From Flavobacterium aquidurense (GTDB lineage Bacteria; Bacteroidota; Bacteroidia; Flavobacteriales; Flavobacteriaceae), in contig FNPS01000004.1 of assembly GCA_900107365.1 (NCBI GenBank), positions 1 to 64,000 of the forward strand: 64,000 nt of DNA, written 5' to 3'. Shown here piece by piece: positions 46,124 to 55,179 of the stretch. Below the pieces are notes generated by a model, which saw only the letters and a list, made by a program, of their open reading frames with translations, was not told the DNA's origin and searched no databases. Position numbers and translations under genes: made by a program. The first letter of the stretch is position 1. Each line of letters opens with the position of its first letter.

Positions 46124-47359
46124 ATGAAAAATAAAATAGTTTTTTTAAGTTGTTTGCTGTTGATGTCTCTGACTTCATTTTCACAAAGTATTTCCAGTTC
46201 TCCTTATTCGTTATACGGTGTAGGGAGCGTATATGATTCTGATTTTGGTATGATTCCATCTATTGGAGGTTCGGGAATTGCTTTGCCTTCAACTACATTT
46301 ATTAATAATTTAAATCCGTCGTCGTTAGGTTACTTACCTCAAAATCATTTTATGTTTGATATTGGAGGAAAAGCTATCGCAACAACTTATCAAAGTGGCT
46401 CCAGAACAGAGAATCGTAATAATTTTCAATTTTCGCATATTGCTTTTGCTTTTCCAGTCACTAAGAATTCTGGTTTTAGTGTGGCTTTAAGGCCGTATTC
46501 GAGTGCAGCATTTAAAATTTCTAATTTAAAGTTGCCCATCGAAAATAGCCAGGAATATTATTATATGACAGCTACAGGTTCAGGCGGATTAAATAATTTT
46601 GATTTCTCTTATGGGTATCGATTTGGAAAGAAAGTATCTGCTGGTGTTTCTGCAGCCTTGTTGTTTGGAAACACAGTCGATGATCGAAGTTTTTTAGTAA
46701 TAAATTCAATTACAACCATTCATAAAAAAACAGATTATAATGGTGTGCGTGCCACAATAGGAGCACAATATAAAATTGATTCTACTTTAACGATTGGTAC
46801 AACATTTAAAGTACCAACTCAAATTAAAGCATCTAAAGTCCAAACGGTTAAGACCATTTCAGATGAGGTTGTGACTACTGTAGAATCAGATGTTGCTTCA
46901 GATACAGATGATTATTATATGCCTCTGGAAATTGGAGTAGGGATTAACAAGCGTTTTAAAAATAATTTGAGCATGACATTAGATTATGAAAAAAGTTTAT
47001 GGAGTGATTCCAATCAATCTGAATTGTACGGAAATTTTGTAAATCAGGATCGATTTGCGCTTGGATTTACTTATAGAGGTAAAAGAAACATTCGAAAATA
47101 TTGGGATAGCGTTGAATATGCAGCAGGAGCAAATTTTGACACTGGTTATCTTGAAGTTGATGGTAAACGTGTAAATAATGCCGCGATCTCTATTGGACTT
47201 TCTTTACCAATAGAAAACACGTATTCAGCTTTAAATATATCTTATTCCTACGGGCAAAGAGGCAGGATTTCAGATAATCTAATCAAAGAAAATTACCATA
47301 AGATATCTCTTAATTTATCACTTGACGGAATTTGGTTCGTCAAAAGAAAAATAGAATAA
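46124..47359 (+). CDS. Outer-membrane beta-barrel protein paired with DUF4270 lipoprotein
   Basis: 411 residues starting right after the DUF4270 stop. A signal peptide (ending LTSFSQS) is followed by SSPYSLYGVGSVYDSDFG, a common start in Flavobacterial outer-membrane proteins. Alternating strands continue throughout and the C-terminal strands are KISLNLSLDGIWFV. The overall look resembles FadL/PorP-like barrels, without enough similarity for a family name. A role as the membrane partner of the DUF4270 lipoprotein is inferred from adjacency. It converges on murI with five bases between. Confidence 0.75.
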   Translation: MKNKIVFLSCLLLMSLTSFSQSISSSPYSLYGVGSVYDSDFGMIPSIGGSGIALPSTTFINNLNPSSLGYLPQNHFMFDIGGKAIATTYQSGSRTENRNNFQFSHIAFAFPVTKNSGFSVALRPYSSAAFKISNLKLPIENSQEYYYMTATGSGGLNNFDFSYGYRFGKKVSAGVSAALLFGNTVDDRSFLVINSITTIHKKTDYNGVRATIGAQYKIDSTLTIGTTFKVPTQIKASKVQTVKTISDEVVTTVESDVASDTDDYYMPLEIGVGINKRFKNNLSMTLDYEKSLWSDSNQSELYGNFVNQDRFALGFTYRGKRNIRKYWDSVEYAAGANFDTGYLEVDGKRVNNAAISIGLSLPIENTYSALNISYSYGQRGRISDNLIKENYHKISLNLSLDGIWFVKRKIE

Positions 47360-47364
47360 GAAGC

Positions 47365-48141
47365 TTAAAAGTCCTTTTTTATCACGGGATATTTGTAATT
47401 TAATATCGACTCTAAAACTGCGGGATCTGAATTGACATAAAATTCAGGCTCGCTTTTTTCGTTTTCAGAGAAACCCACTTTTTCGCGCAAAACATTTTGT
47501 GTCTGACGGGCTACGGCTTCCCCTGAATCAATAATTTGAATATGGTCAGGAAGGATTTTTTTAATTTGTGGAATCAAGTAAGGATAATGGCTGCACCCCA
47601 AAACCAGATAATCGATATTAGCATCAATCATAGGTTGCAAATAGGATTCTAATAATTGAGTCATTTCTGGCGAGTTCAGGTTTCCGTCTTCAATAAGCTG
47701 AACAAGGCCATGGCCAACTTGTTCAATGATCGTAGTATGCTGAAACATTTCGGCAGTTTTATTGAACAATTCACTATTTAATGTTCCTTTAGTGGCCAAA
47801 ATTCCAATTACTTGTGTTTTTGAATTATTAGCTGCCGGTTTTATGGCCGGTTCAATTCCTATAAACGGAATGTCATAGGTAGCGCGAAGTTCACGAATAG
47901 CATTTGTTGTGGCAGTATTGCAGGCTACGACGATTATTTTGCAATTTTGCTCCAGTAAAAAATCAACATTTTTTTTACTTAAAGCTACAATTTCATCCTT
48001 GGTTCTTTGGCCATAAGGAGCATTTTTGCTGTCTGCTAAATAGATCGTTTTTTCATTTGGAAGTAGATCATGAATGGCGCTCCAAATGGAAGTTCCTCCA
48101 ATACCGGAATCAAAAACGCCTATAGGATTATTGTTCGTCAT
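47365..48141 (-). CDS. murI: Glutamate racemase
   Basis: 258 residues with both catalytic cysteines, C74 in VVACNTATTN and C183 in LGCSHYPYL, and the aspartate motif GVFDSGIGG near the start. The enzyme makes D-glutamate for peptidoglycan. The start is the family-typical MTNNNPIGVFDSG. A -7 element sits only five bases upstream of the ATG, which would give a leaderless or nearly leaderless messenger. The gene lies downstream of the ompH genes but is separated from them by a terminator. Confidence 0.95.
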   Translation of the reverse strand: MTNNNPIGVFDSGIGGTSIWSAIHDLLPNEKTIYLADSKNAPYGQRTKDEIVALSKKNVDFLLEQNCKIIVVACNTATTNAIRELRATYDIPFIGIEPAIKPAANNSKTQVIGILATKGTLNSELFNKTAEMFQHTTIIEQVGHGLVQLIEDGNLNSPEMTQLLESYLQPMIDANIDYLVLGCSHYPYLIPQIKKILPDHIQIIDSGEAVARQTQNVLREKVGFSENEKSEPEFYVNSDPAVLESILNYKYPVIKKDF

Positions 48142-48145
48142 ACTG

Positions 48146-48153
48146 CAAATTTA
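48146..48153 (-). promoter_or_regulatory. Putative -7 element directly before murI
   Basis: On the minus strand this reads TAAATTTG, fitting TAnnTTTG. Its last base is only five bases from the murI ATG, so transcription would begin at or next to the start codon. Confidence 0.5.
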
Positions 48154-48233
48154 GTATTTTTTGAAATAGATTTATATCCTTAGTAAACTGAAATTATCGA
48201 ATACTATTGTTTTTTAATCATAATTTAATATAC

Positions 48234-48274
48234 AAAAAAACTGCCCAAACTTTTTTTAAAAATTTGGGCAGTTT
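48234..48274 (-). terminator. Terminator of the bamA-ompH operon (minus strand)
   Basis: Twelve-base perfect arms (48238-48249 and 48263-48274) with a 13-base loop. On the minus strand the stem is followed by a T run. Confidence 0.82.
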
Positions 48275-48294
48275 ATACTAAGAAATTCGTTTTT

Positions 48295-48798
48295 TTAGAA
48301 TCCTAAATCTTTTTTTACATCAGCAGTAATGTTTGGACCATCTGCTAAGATTAAAGTAGAACCATCTAATACGTATTGGTATCCTTTAGCTTTTCCAACT
48401 TTTTGGATAGAAGCTTTTACTTTTTCCATGATTGGTTTTACGATATCAGAATCTTTTTGTTGTAATTCTTTTTGAGCATTATCTCTGTAAGAAGTAATTC
48501 TACCTTGCATATCCTGAACTTCTTTAGAACGTTCTCCGTTTACTGCTTCAGTTACAGTTGCTGCTTCAGCTTCATACTTTTTGATTTTAGTTTGGTACTC
48601 GTCAATCATTTTTTTGTATTCAGCATCATATGTAGCACTTAATTTTTGTAGTTGATTTTGAGCATCAAGCATTGCAGGCATTTTCGACATAATCTCGCTA
48701 ACATCAACATGGGCTACCTTAGCCTGTGCGTTCATTGTGTTACTTGCTCCTAAAATTAGTATGGCAGCAATTAGTAAAGTTTTGATTTGTTTCATCAT
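48295..48798 (-). CDS. OmpH/Skp family periplasmic chaperone (short)
   Basis: 167 residues with a signal peptide (ending NTMNAQA). The mature protein starts KVAHVDVSEIM and then has a long heptad-rich helical part (residues ~40-120, for example QLQKLSATYDAEYKKMIDEY), as in Skp. It ends with the family-type YVLDGSTLILADGPNIT strand. Skp trimers hold unfolded outer-membrane proteins in the periplasm. It lies 14 bases after a longer paralogue, and both lie downstream of bamA, whose clients they would bind. Confidence 0.92.
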   Translation of the reverse strand: MMKQIKTLLIAAILILGASNTMNAQAKVAHVDVSEIMSKMPAMLDAQNQLQKLSATYDAEYKKMIDEYQTKIKKYEAEAATVTEAVNGERSKEVQDMQGRITSYRDNAQKELQQKDSDIVKPIMEKVKASIQKVGKAKGYQYVLDGSTLILADGPNITADVKKDLGF

Positions 48799-48812
48799 TT
48801 TTAAAATATTAA

Positions 48813-49835
48813 TTAATTATTGGTCGTATTTGATTTTTGTGTTTCGGCTTCTTTTGCTTTTTTAGCCGCTTCTCTTTCTTCTATTATTTTCTTTCTTCTT
48901 TCTTCTAATTCTTTTTTACGCTGTTCGTAAAGTTTTTGTCTTTCTTCTGCTTTGTTTACAGCAGGGTCTGCTGGTGGTGTTGTTTCATTTGTTGCAGCTG
49001 GTTTAGCTGTAGCGTCTGTCTTACCAGTCTCTGTTGTTTTTGCGGCTTCAGTTGTTTTTGCAGGTTCAGAAACCGTGCCATTTTTTTTGGCTTCGCGTTC
49101 AGCTAAAATTGCTTTTCTTCTGTCGTCGTACTCTTTTTTCTTGGCCTCTTGTTCTAATCTTCTGTCTTCAATTAGCTTTTCTCTGGCTGCCTTTCTATCA
49201 TCAAGCACTTTTTGTCTGTCTGCCATTGCCGGGTTTTCGTCAATTGCATTTTCTTTACTTTCTTTAGCTTCCTGATCTTTCAATTGTTTTTTAGTCAATT
49301 GCTCACGTTTATCAGTTCGGTTTAAAACACGAATAACCTGGTCGCTGATGTCAAATCTCTTATTACTGAAAAGCATTGTCAAATCTGATGATTTGTCGAA
49401 AATGAAGTCATAATTTTTAGCTTCAGCAATATCCTGAACGGCAGTAAAAACCTGATCTTGTATTGGTTTTGCCAACGCCGCTTTCTGATGGATTAAATTC
49501 CCATTAGCGCCAAATTGTTTTTGCTGATAATCCAGCATTTCATCTTCAAGAAACTTAATTTCCGTTTCTCTTTCATCAATAAGCTCCTTAGTCAATAAAG
49601 CTTTTTCTGCTTTAAGGCTTTCTTTAAGCGTATTTATATCTATTTTTTTGGCTTCAATTTCCTGCTTCCATTTTTGTGCTTTCAACTCTAATTGAGCGGT
49701 AGCCTCTTTGTAATCAGAAACATTTTCCAAAATGTATTCCATGTCGATGTAGCCAATTCGAGTCGTTCTTGTTTGAGCCTGACTTGCATTTGCTACAATC
49801 AGGGCTAAAAATATAAATAAAAATTGTTTTCTCAT
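48813..49835 (-). CDS. OmpH/Skp family periplasmic chaperone with long charged tail
   Basis: 340 residues. The signal peptide ends in ASQAQ, and the mature part starts TTRIGYIDMEYIL like other OmpH proteins. The coiled-coil region is about 40-120 and the closing strand is FIFDKSSDLTMLF. Residues ~190-340 form a highly charged, Glu/Lys/Arg-rich helical tail with an Ala/Thr/Pro linker (about 255-290). The shorter paralogue has no such tail. It has its own promoter-like element 29 bases upstream and is followed by the short ompH gene. Confidence 0.9.
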   Translation of the reverse strand: MRKQFLFIFLALIVANASQAQTRTTRIGYIDMEYILENVSDYKEATAQLELKAQKWKQEIEAKKIDINTLKESLKAEKALLTKELIDERETEIKFLEDEMLDYQQKQFGANGNLIHQKAALAKPIQDQVFTAVQDIAEAKNYDFIFDKSSDLTMLFSNKRFDISDQVIRVLNRTDKREQLTKKQLKDQEAKESKENAIDENPAMADRQKVLDDRKAAREKLIEDRRLEQEAKKKEYDDRRKAILAEREAKKNGTVSEPAKTTEAAKTTETGKTDATAKPAATNETTPPADPAVNKAEERQKLYEQRKKELEERRKKIIEEREAAKKAKEAETQKSNTTNN

Positions 49836-49863
49836 AACATTACTTTATTTTCAAATCCTTAGC

Positions 49864-49871
49864 CAAATGTA
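49864..49871 (-). promoter_or_regulatory. Putative -7 element for the ompH pair
   Basis: On the minus strand this reads TACATTTG, fitting TAnnTTTG, in the gap between bamA and the long ompH gene. Confidence 0.45.
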
Positions 49872-49883
49872 CTAAAAATTGGA

Positions 49884-52592
49884 CTAAAATTGTTGACCAA
49901 TGATAAAGTGCGTTTCCCAACCGTTTGCTTTATTGGTAACAGATCCAGGAAGTGCATCAAATCCATATCCTAAATCAATCCCTAGTAATCCAAATGCCGG
50001 CATAAATACACGTAAACCAAAACCTGCTGAACGACTTAAGTCAAACGGGTTGTAATCTTTAAAAGTTGGATATGATGAACCTGCTTCTAAGAAGGTTAAT
50101 GCATAGATAGAGGCTGATGATTTCAATGTAATTGGATAACGTAATTCCATTGAGAATTTGTTATAAATTGTTGCTCCAATTTGTTCTCCTTTAGCATTTA
50201 CCGGAGTTAAAGAGTTGTTAGGATAACCTCTCAACTGAATCGTCTCTCTACCATCCATTGAGTAGTTTGCCATTCCGTCTCCACCTAAGTAAAAACGTTC
50301 GAAAGGTACAACTCCTCTTGCCTGATCATAAGCTCCTAAGAAACCAAATTCGGTTAATGTTCTTAAAACTAATTTTCCATATACTTTAGTATACCAATCT
50401 GCTTTAAACTTAATTTTATAATATTCTAACCAATTGTATCTTTTCTGATCCACTTTACCCTGATCGGTATCAGCACTTGCATAATCAGATCCAACACTAT
50501 CATATAAAATTTGACCTGATGAATTAGTACCAACTGCCTTCATATAATCACCTTTGTTTAAAGGTTGTCCGTCAGCACCAGAGGTATTTTCTCCGGTGTA
50601 TTGCATTTTATATTCTTTCTGATTTGGTAAATCAGCATAGTTAATTCCGTTAAACAATGAATAGGGAGGAGTTACCTTCGCTGAGATACTAAACTCTGAA
50701 CCATAAGTTGGGAATATTGGATTAACCCCTTTATTACTTCTTGAAAGTCCAATTGTATACGCTAAGTTTCTCGATGCTCCGTTACCAAAGGTAAATAGAC
50801 CGGTGTTGTAATTATTAAGATCGTAATGTTGGTAACTTACCGATTGTGATAGAACGAAATAATCATCCGGTACAGTTAACCTTTTTGCTAACCCAACTTG
50901 TACAGTAAAAATATTAAAACTTTTGCTTTTGTCTACATCTCTTGTAATGTAATTATTTAAGTACTGTGTACTATAAGAGATAGATGAACTAAATTGTACT
51001 GGTTTTTTACCTCCAAACCATGGTTCAGAAAATGATAAACTATAGGTTTGAAAATAAGTACTTCCTTGTAAACGAAGCGCTACTTTTTGACCATCTCCCA
51101 TTGGTAGCGGTTTGTAGGCTTCTTTTTTGAACATGTTTCGTGCAGAAAAGTTATTGAACGAAAGTCCTAAGGTTCCAATGAAACCACCTCCACCATAACC
51201 ACCCTGAAGTTCAACCTGGCTCGATCCTTTTTCAACAACCTGGTACTCGATGTCTACTGTTCCTGCTCCTGCATCAACATTTCTGAATTCAGGTTTGATA
51301 GCCTCAGGATCAAAGAATCCTAACTGACCAATTTCACGAATAGTTCTAACCAATTGTTCTTTACTGTATTTTTCACCTGGTTTGGTTCTTAATTCTCGGT
51401 AAATAACGTGGTCATTTGTTTTATCATTTCCAGTTACATAAATCTTATTGAAGTATGCAATTGGGCCTTCAGTAACTCTGATCTCAAAATCAATTGTGTC
51501 GTTAGCTGTTCTTACCTCTACAGAGTTAATTTTTGAGAATAAATAACCATTGTTTTGATACAGGTTGGTAATATCTTCTGCATCTGGTTTTGTATTGTCG
51601 GCAATCCTTTTTTCTAATAAAACTCCATTATATACTTCTCCTTTTTTAATACCTAAATAACGGTTTAAAAGCTGGTCAGAGTAAACAGTATTTCCTAAAA
51701 ACTTAATATTTCCAAAGTAGTATTTGTTACCTTCTTCCATATTAATTTTGATGGCTAGCATATTTTTGTCCTTGTTATACGTAACAGAGTCATAAATAAT
51801 ACGAGCATCACGATATCCTTTTTCTTTATAAGCAGCGATTACTTTCTCTAAGTCAGTTTTGTATTTTTCAGGAATGAATTTTGAGGCTTTTAAAACACGA
51901 AAAACATTTTTTTGTTTTGTATCCTTCATTGCAGCTCTCAATTGAGCGTCAGTAAGTTGTTTGTTTCCTATGAAATCAATACTGCTGATTTTTACTTTAT
52001 CACCTTTATCTACCCGAACAAGCATATTTACCTGATGCCCGCCAATAGTGTCAGGAGTATTTGTTATTGTAACTTTGGTGTTATAAAAACCTTCTTTTTT
52101 GTATTTGTTTTCGATATAATTTTTGGTAGTTGTAATTAAGTTTTCGTTGACAATTTTATTCTTTGTCAGGTTGTTATCCTTAATTAATCCTTCTACTTTA
52201 CTCTTTTTTATACCAACAAATTTAACCTCATTTAATTTAGGAAGTTCGACAATATCCAGATCTAAATAAATACTGTCATTTTCAATTTTATTTACATAAA
52301 AAGAAATTTCATCGAATAGGCCAAGTTTACCTAATTTTTTAATAGCACCACTGATTTCTTCACCTGGTACGGTTATTTCCTGTCCTTTTTGAAGACCAGA
52401 AAAAGTAACAACAGTTTGTTCATTGAAGCTTATTTTACCAACAACAGAAACTTTAGCAAGAATATATTTTTTTCCTTGATCAAAAGGAACTCTTTCCTGT
52501 GCTTTTATTTGTGAAAAACTCCCCAAAAGAAGTAGGGTAAGTACTATTTGTATTCTTTTTTGTAACACTAAAAAATTATTTAATTTGTTCAC
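49884..52592 (-). CDS. bamA: Outer-membrane protein assembly factor BamA
   Basis: About 902 residues from a GTG at 52592 (then NKLNNFLVLQKRIQIV, a credible signal peptide ending IKAQE). The frame stays open upstream to 52706, but that extension lies inside uppS. POTRA repeats occupy about residues 35-450 (FVGIKKSKVEGLIKD, SIDFIGNKQLTDAQLRAAM and IYVTGNDKTNDHVI). The C-terminal barrel has PFERFYLGGDGMANYSMDGR and ends in Phe. BamA inserts outer-membrane proteins. The start overlaps the end of uppS by 17 bases, so translation is likely coupled. Confidence 0.93.
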   Translation of the reverse strand: MNKLNNFLVLQKRIQIVLTLLLLGSFSQIKAQERVPFDQGKKYILAKVSVVGKISFNEQTVVTFSGLQKGQEITVPGEEISGAIKKLGKLGLFDEISFYVNKIENDSIYLDLDIVELPKLNEVKFVGIKKSKVEGLIKDNNLTKNKIVNENLITTTKNYIENKYKKEGFYNTKVTITNTPDTIGGHQVNMLVRVDKGDKVKISSIDFIGNKQLTDAQLRAAMKDTKQKNVFRVLKASKFIPEKYKTDLEKVIAAYKEKGYRDARIIYDSVTYNKDKNMLAIKINMEEGNKYYFGNIKFLGNTVYSDQLLNRYLGIKKGEVYNGVLLEKRIADNTKPDAEDITNLYQNNGYLFSKINSVEVRTANDTIDFEIRVTEGPIAYFNKIYVTGNDKTNDHVIYRELRTKPGEKYSKEQLVRTIREIGQLGFFDPEAIKPEFRNVDAGAGTVDIEYQVVEKGSSQVELQGGYGGGGFIGTLGLSFNNFSARNMFKKEAYKPLPMGDGQKVALRLQGSTYFQTYSLSFSEPWFGGKKPVQFSSSISYSTQYLNNYITRDVDKSKSFNIFTVQVGLAKRLTVPDDYFVLSQSVSYQHYDLNNYNTGLFTFGNGASRNLAYTIGLSRSNKGVNPIFPTYGSEFSISAKVTPPYSLFNGINYADLPNQKEYKMQYTGENTSGADGQPLNKGDYMKAVGTNSSGQILYDSVGSDYASADTDQGKVDQKRYNWLEYYKIKFKADWYTKVYGKLVLRTLTEFGFLGAYDQARGVVPFERFYLGGDGMANYSMDGRETIQLRGYPNNSLTPVNAKGEQIGATIYNKFSMELRYPITLKSSASIYALTFLEAGSSYPTFKDYNPFDLSRSAGFGLRVFMPAFGLLGIDLGYGFDALPGSVTNKANGWETHFIIGQQF

Positions 52593-53316
52593 TGGTTTTT
52601 CCAAATCTACGTTCTCTTTTTTGATAACTAATAATAGCCTCATATAAATCTTGATCTTTAAAGTCTGGCCACAAGACATTAGTAAAATATAATTCTGCAT
52701 AGGCAATCTGCCACAGCAAAAAATTACTTATTCTATGTTCTCCACTTGTTCGTATTAATAAATCTACGTCAGGTAAATTTTGCGTGTAAAGATGCTCATT
52801 TATAATTGAATCGTCAATAGTGTCTAATGAAATTATATTATTTTTAACTTTATCACTGATGATTCTAACAGCATTTACCAATTCTTCCCGTGATCCGTAG
52901 CTTAAGGCGAGAGTTAGAGTGAGACGAGTATTGTTTTTTGTCTTATCGATAACGTCCAAAAGTTCTTTTTGAGCTGATTTTGGCAGCTTTTCAAGATTCC
53001 CAATAGCGTTAAGTTTGATATTGTTTTCCTGTAGTGTACCAAGCTCTTTTTTTAATGAATTGATTAATATTTTCATTAGTGCTTCGACTTCGAGTTTAGG
53101 ACGATTCCAATTTTCTGTCGAGAAAGCATAGAGAGTTAAATACGCGATACCAAGTTTGGCACAAGTAGTAATTGTTTTTTTTACCGATTTGGTTCCGTTT
53201 TCATGTCCAAAGGCACGTAGAAAGCCTTGTTGCTTTGCCCAACGCCCATTTCCGTCCATGATAATGGCTAAATGTTTAGGTAAATTTGTTTGATCTATAG
53301 AGTCTAGTAAGTTCAT
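52576..53316 (-). CDS. uppS: Isoprenyl (undecaprenyl) diphosphate synthase
   Basis: About 246 residues from the ATG at 53316, four bases after the porG stop. The frame extends to 53352, but that part overlaps porG and lacks family similarity. The catalytic aspartate is D21 in AIIMDGNGRWAKQQG, with the later motifs YAFSTENWNRP and DLLIRTSGEHRISNFLLWQ. The enzyme makes the C55 lipid carrier for peptidoglycan and lipopolysaccharide building blocks. The order porG-uppS-bamA-ompH-ompH matches that of Porphyromonas PG0189-PG0193 as I recall it. Confidence 0.95.
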   Translation of the reverse strand: MNLLDSIDQTNLPKHLAIIMDGNGRWAKQQGFLRAFGHENGTKSVKKTITTCAKLGIAYLTLYAFSTENWNRPKLEVEALMKILINSLKKELGTLQENNIKLNAIGNLEKLPKSAQKELLDVIDKTKNNTRLTLTLALSYGSREELVNAVRIISDKVKNNIISLDTIDDSIINEHLYTQNLPDVDLLIRTSGEHRISNFLLWQIAYAELYFTNVLWPDFKDQDLYEAIISYQKRERRFGKTSEQIK

Positions 53317-53320
53317 TTTA

Positions 53321-54010
53321 TTATTCTGCGCAATAGCAAGGTTTTTGTCCAAAGGTATAGGTTAAAGTAATACCAGAGAAAACATACCAGTCATTATTAT
53401 TTAAATTTCCAAATTTCAATATATTCGCACTATCTGTTTTCGGATTACTTCCGTCAATAGCATCTGTAAAGGTATAGCGTGCTCCTGCTTCAAGACCTAA
53501 AACAAAATGTGGCGATATGTTTGATTTTATACCTAATATTATAGGTATTCCAAATGAGCTCGATCTGCTTGATTGATTAACATTCGGACTAGTTGTATAT
53601 CGATACAGCTGGTCGTATATAAAAAAGTTTAATCCTGAATATATATAAGGAGTAACTTTTGTATGATAATCGTGAAGATTAAAATCGAAGAAATTGAATT
53701 CTAATCCAGCAGAAAATTCTTTTATAGTATTTTCAAAGCTATAACCTCTGTTGCTTCTGCCAGTTTCATCTGAATCTTTGTCGTTTCCTGCAATTGTAGA
53801 TTGCATGTAAGAGAAGCGATACGCGTGGCGTGGGCTTTTATTCCATTTGTACAAAACGCCAAAAGCTAGTTTTTCAGGAGCAATATAAGTTGTGCTTCCT
53901 ACATCTCCTACAAAGTTGCTTCCGCCAAGAAAAACACCAATCTCATTGATTTGAGCATTTAGTGTGATAAAGGGGAAAAAACATAACAATAAATTAAAAA
54001 TTTTCTTCAT
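53321..54010 (-). CDS. porG: Type IX secretion protein PorG (DUF6089-type outer-membrane barrel)
   Basis: 229 residues with a signal peptide (ending ITLNAQ). The mature part (INEIGVFLGGSNFVGDVG) and a small beta-barrel with a late strand FSGITLTYTFGQ match the PorG/DUF6089 group. In P. gingivalis PorG is an outer-membrane T9SS component that contacts the PorK/PorN ring. Its location directly before uppS and bamA matches the Porphyromonas order and supports the name. It has a clear promoter-like element. Confidence 0.85.
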   Translation of the reverse strand: MKKIFNLLLCFFPFITLNAQINEIGVFLGGSNFVGDVGSTTYIAPEKLAFGVLYKWNKSPRHAYRFSYMQSTIAGNDKDSDETGRSNRGYSFENTIKEFSAGLEFNFFDFNLHDYHTKVTPYIYSGLNFFIYDQLYRYTTSPNVNQSSRSSSFGIPIILGIKSNISPHFVLGLEAGARYTFTDAIDGSNPKTDSANILKFGNLNNNDWYVFSGITLTYTFGQKPCYCAE

Positions 54011-54028
54011 TTAATTCAAAATTGCGTG

Positions 54029-54057
54029 CAAATATAATAATTATCGATACGAATCAA
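54029..54057 (-). promoter_or_regulatory. Putative promoter of porG-uppS-bamA
   Basis: On the minus strand a TTG (54057-54055) is followed, 18 bases later, by TATATTTG (54036-54029), together matching the Bacteroidota -33/-7 arrangement. This is the best-formed promoter I find in the window. Confidence 0.6.
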
Positions 54058-54183
54058 CGTTCCTTTAGTTAAATGTGCTTTTTTTTCAATTTACGATATG
54101 ATTTTGAGACATTTAATGATGATTCACTACATGCAGAACGAGAAAATGTGGTATTATCGTATAGTATGAAATAAGAAATAAGC

Positions 54184-55068
54184 TTAATTTCTTTTATCTT
54201 CTCCCCAAAGTAATTTATTTCTAAGGGTTTTTAAGAAAGTTTCGCCTGGAATTTCGACCATTTTTATTTTGTAATCTGTTTTTTTAATAGTTAAAACAGA
54301 TTCATTTTTTACAGAAGAAATTCTGGAATCCAGAGAAATTAAGTATTGATCTTCTCTTCCGGAAACACGAAGTTTGATCTCGGTATCATCAGGAATTACT
54401 AGTGGTCTTGCGGTCAAGTTGTGAGGTGCTATTGGTGTGATAACCAAACTTGCCACATTAGGAGTTAATATTGGACCGCCGCAACTTAATGAATATCCGG
54501 TAGAACCGGTTGGCGTCGAAATGATTAATCCATCTGCCCAATAAGAATTTAAATATTCATTATTTAAATAAGTTTCTACAGTAATCATCGATGTAGTATC
54601 TTTTCGGCTTACTGTAACTTCATTCATGGCGAAATTTAACTCTGCAATGGCATCATTCTGTGGTTCGCAAGTTAGACTTAATAATGTTCGTTCTGAAGTA
54701 GTATATTTTTTGTCAATTACAAATTGTAAAAAGCTATCGATTTTTTCTTTTTGAACAGTAGCCAGAAAACCTAATCTTCCTGCATTGATTCCTAAAATTG
54801 GAACGCCAGAGTTCCGAACAAGAGTTGCTGCTCTCAAGATCGTTCCGTCTCCACCAATGCTAATCAGCATTTCAAAACTGCTGTCTAGGGAAGTACTGGA
54901 TGAAAAAGTTTTGTATTCTTTTTTTATCAGCTCTTTTTCATAAAGCATTTTCAGGAAAGTTTCTTCAATTACCATTTCTACATTATTGGACTTGAAAAAC
55001 TGAAAAATATCTTTAATAATAGGTTCTGTACTGTTTTGGTAATACTGTCCGTATATGGCTACTTTCAT
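54184..55068 (-). CDS. nadK: NAD kinase
   Basis: 294 residues with the GGDG motif at 72-75 (ISIGGDGTILRAA). Also visible are the NAD-binding motif GINAGRLGFLATV and the glycine-rich ADGLIISTPTGSTGYSLSCGGP. It phosphorylates NAD to NADP with ATP or polyphosphate. It lies between the CBS protein gene and porG on the minus strand. The gap before it contains a long inverted repeat. Confidence 0.96.
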   Translation of the reverse strand: MKVAIYGQYYQNSTEPIIKDIFQFFKSNNVEMVIEETFLKMLYEKELIKKEYKTFSSSTSLDSSFEMLISIGGDGTILRAATLVRNSGVPILGINAGRLGFLATVQKEKIDSFLQFVIDKKYTTSERTLLSLTCEPQNDAIAELNFAMNEVTVSRKDTTSMITVETYLNNEYLNSYWADGLIISTPTGSTGYSLSCGGPILTPNVASLVITPIAPHNLTARPLVIPDDTEIKLRVSGREDQYLISLDSRISSVKNESVLTIKKTDYKIKMVEIPGETFLKTLRNKLLWGEDKRN

Positions 55069-55075
55069 TCTTTTT

Positions 55076-55170
55076 AATTAGATAATGTGTCAATTAGATA
55101 ATTTGTCAATTAAAAAAAACAGATAAATGTATCAGTGTTAAGAATTATCTAATTGACACATTATCTAATT
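55076..55170. repeat. 28-bp perfect inverted repeat between the CBS and nadK genes
   Basis: Arms 55076-55103 and 55143-55170 are exact reverse complements over 28 bases around a 39-base loop. Each arm is itself built from a repeated TCTAATT/AATTAGA unit with a TGACACA core. It could fold in RNA or DNA. No poly-T tract follows either arm, so it does not look like a simple terminator. Confidence 0.8.
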
Positions 55171-55179
55171 TTCTAATTC

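Noticed and set aside
52593..52706. Upstream extension of bamA into uppS
   Set aside because: These codons are out-of-frame readings of uppS. The GTG at 52592 gives a proper signal peptide.
55076..55170. CRISPR array
   Set aside because: Only one inverted pair is present, with no regularly spaced direct repeats or cas genes.
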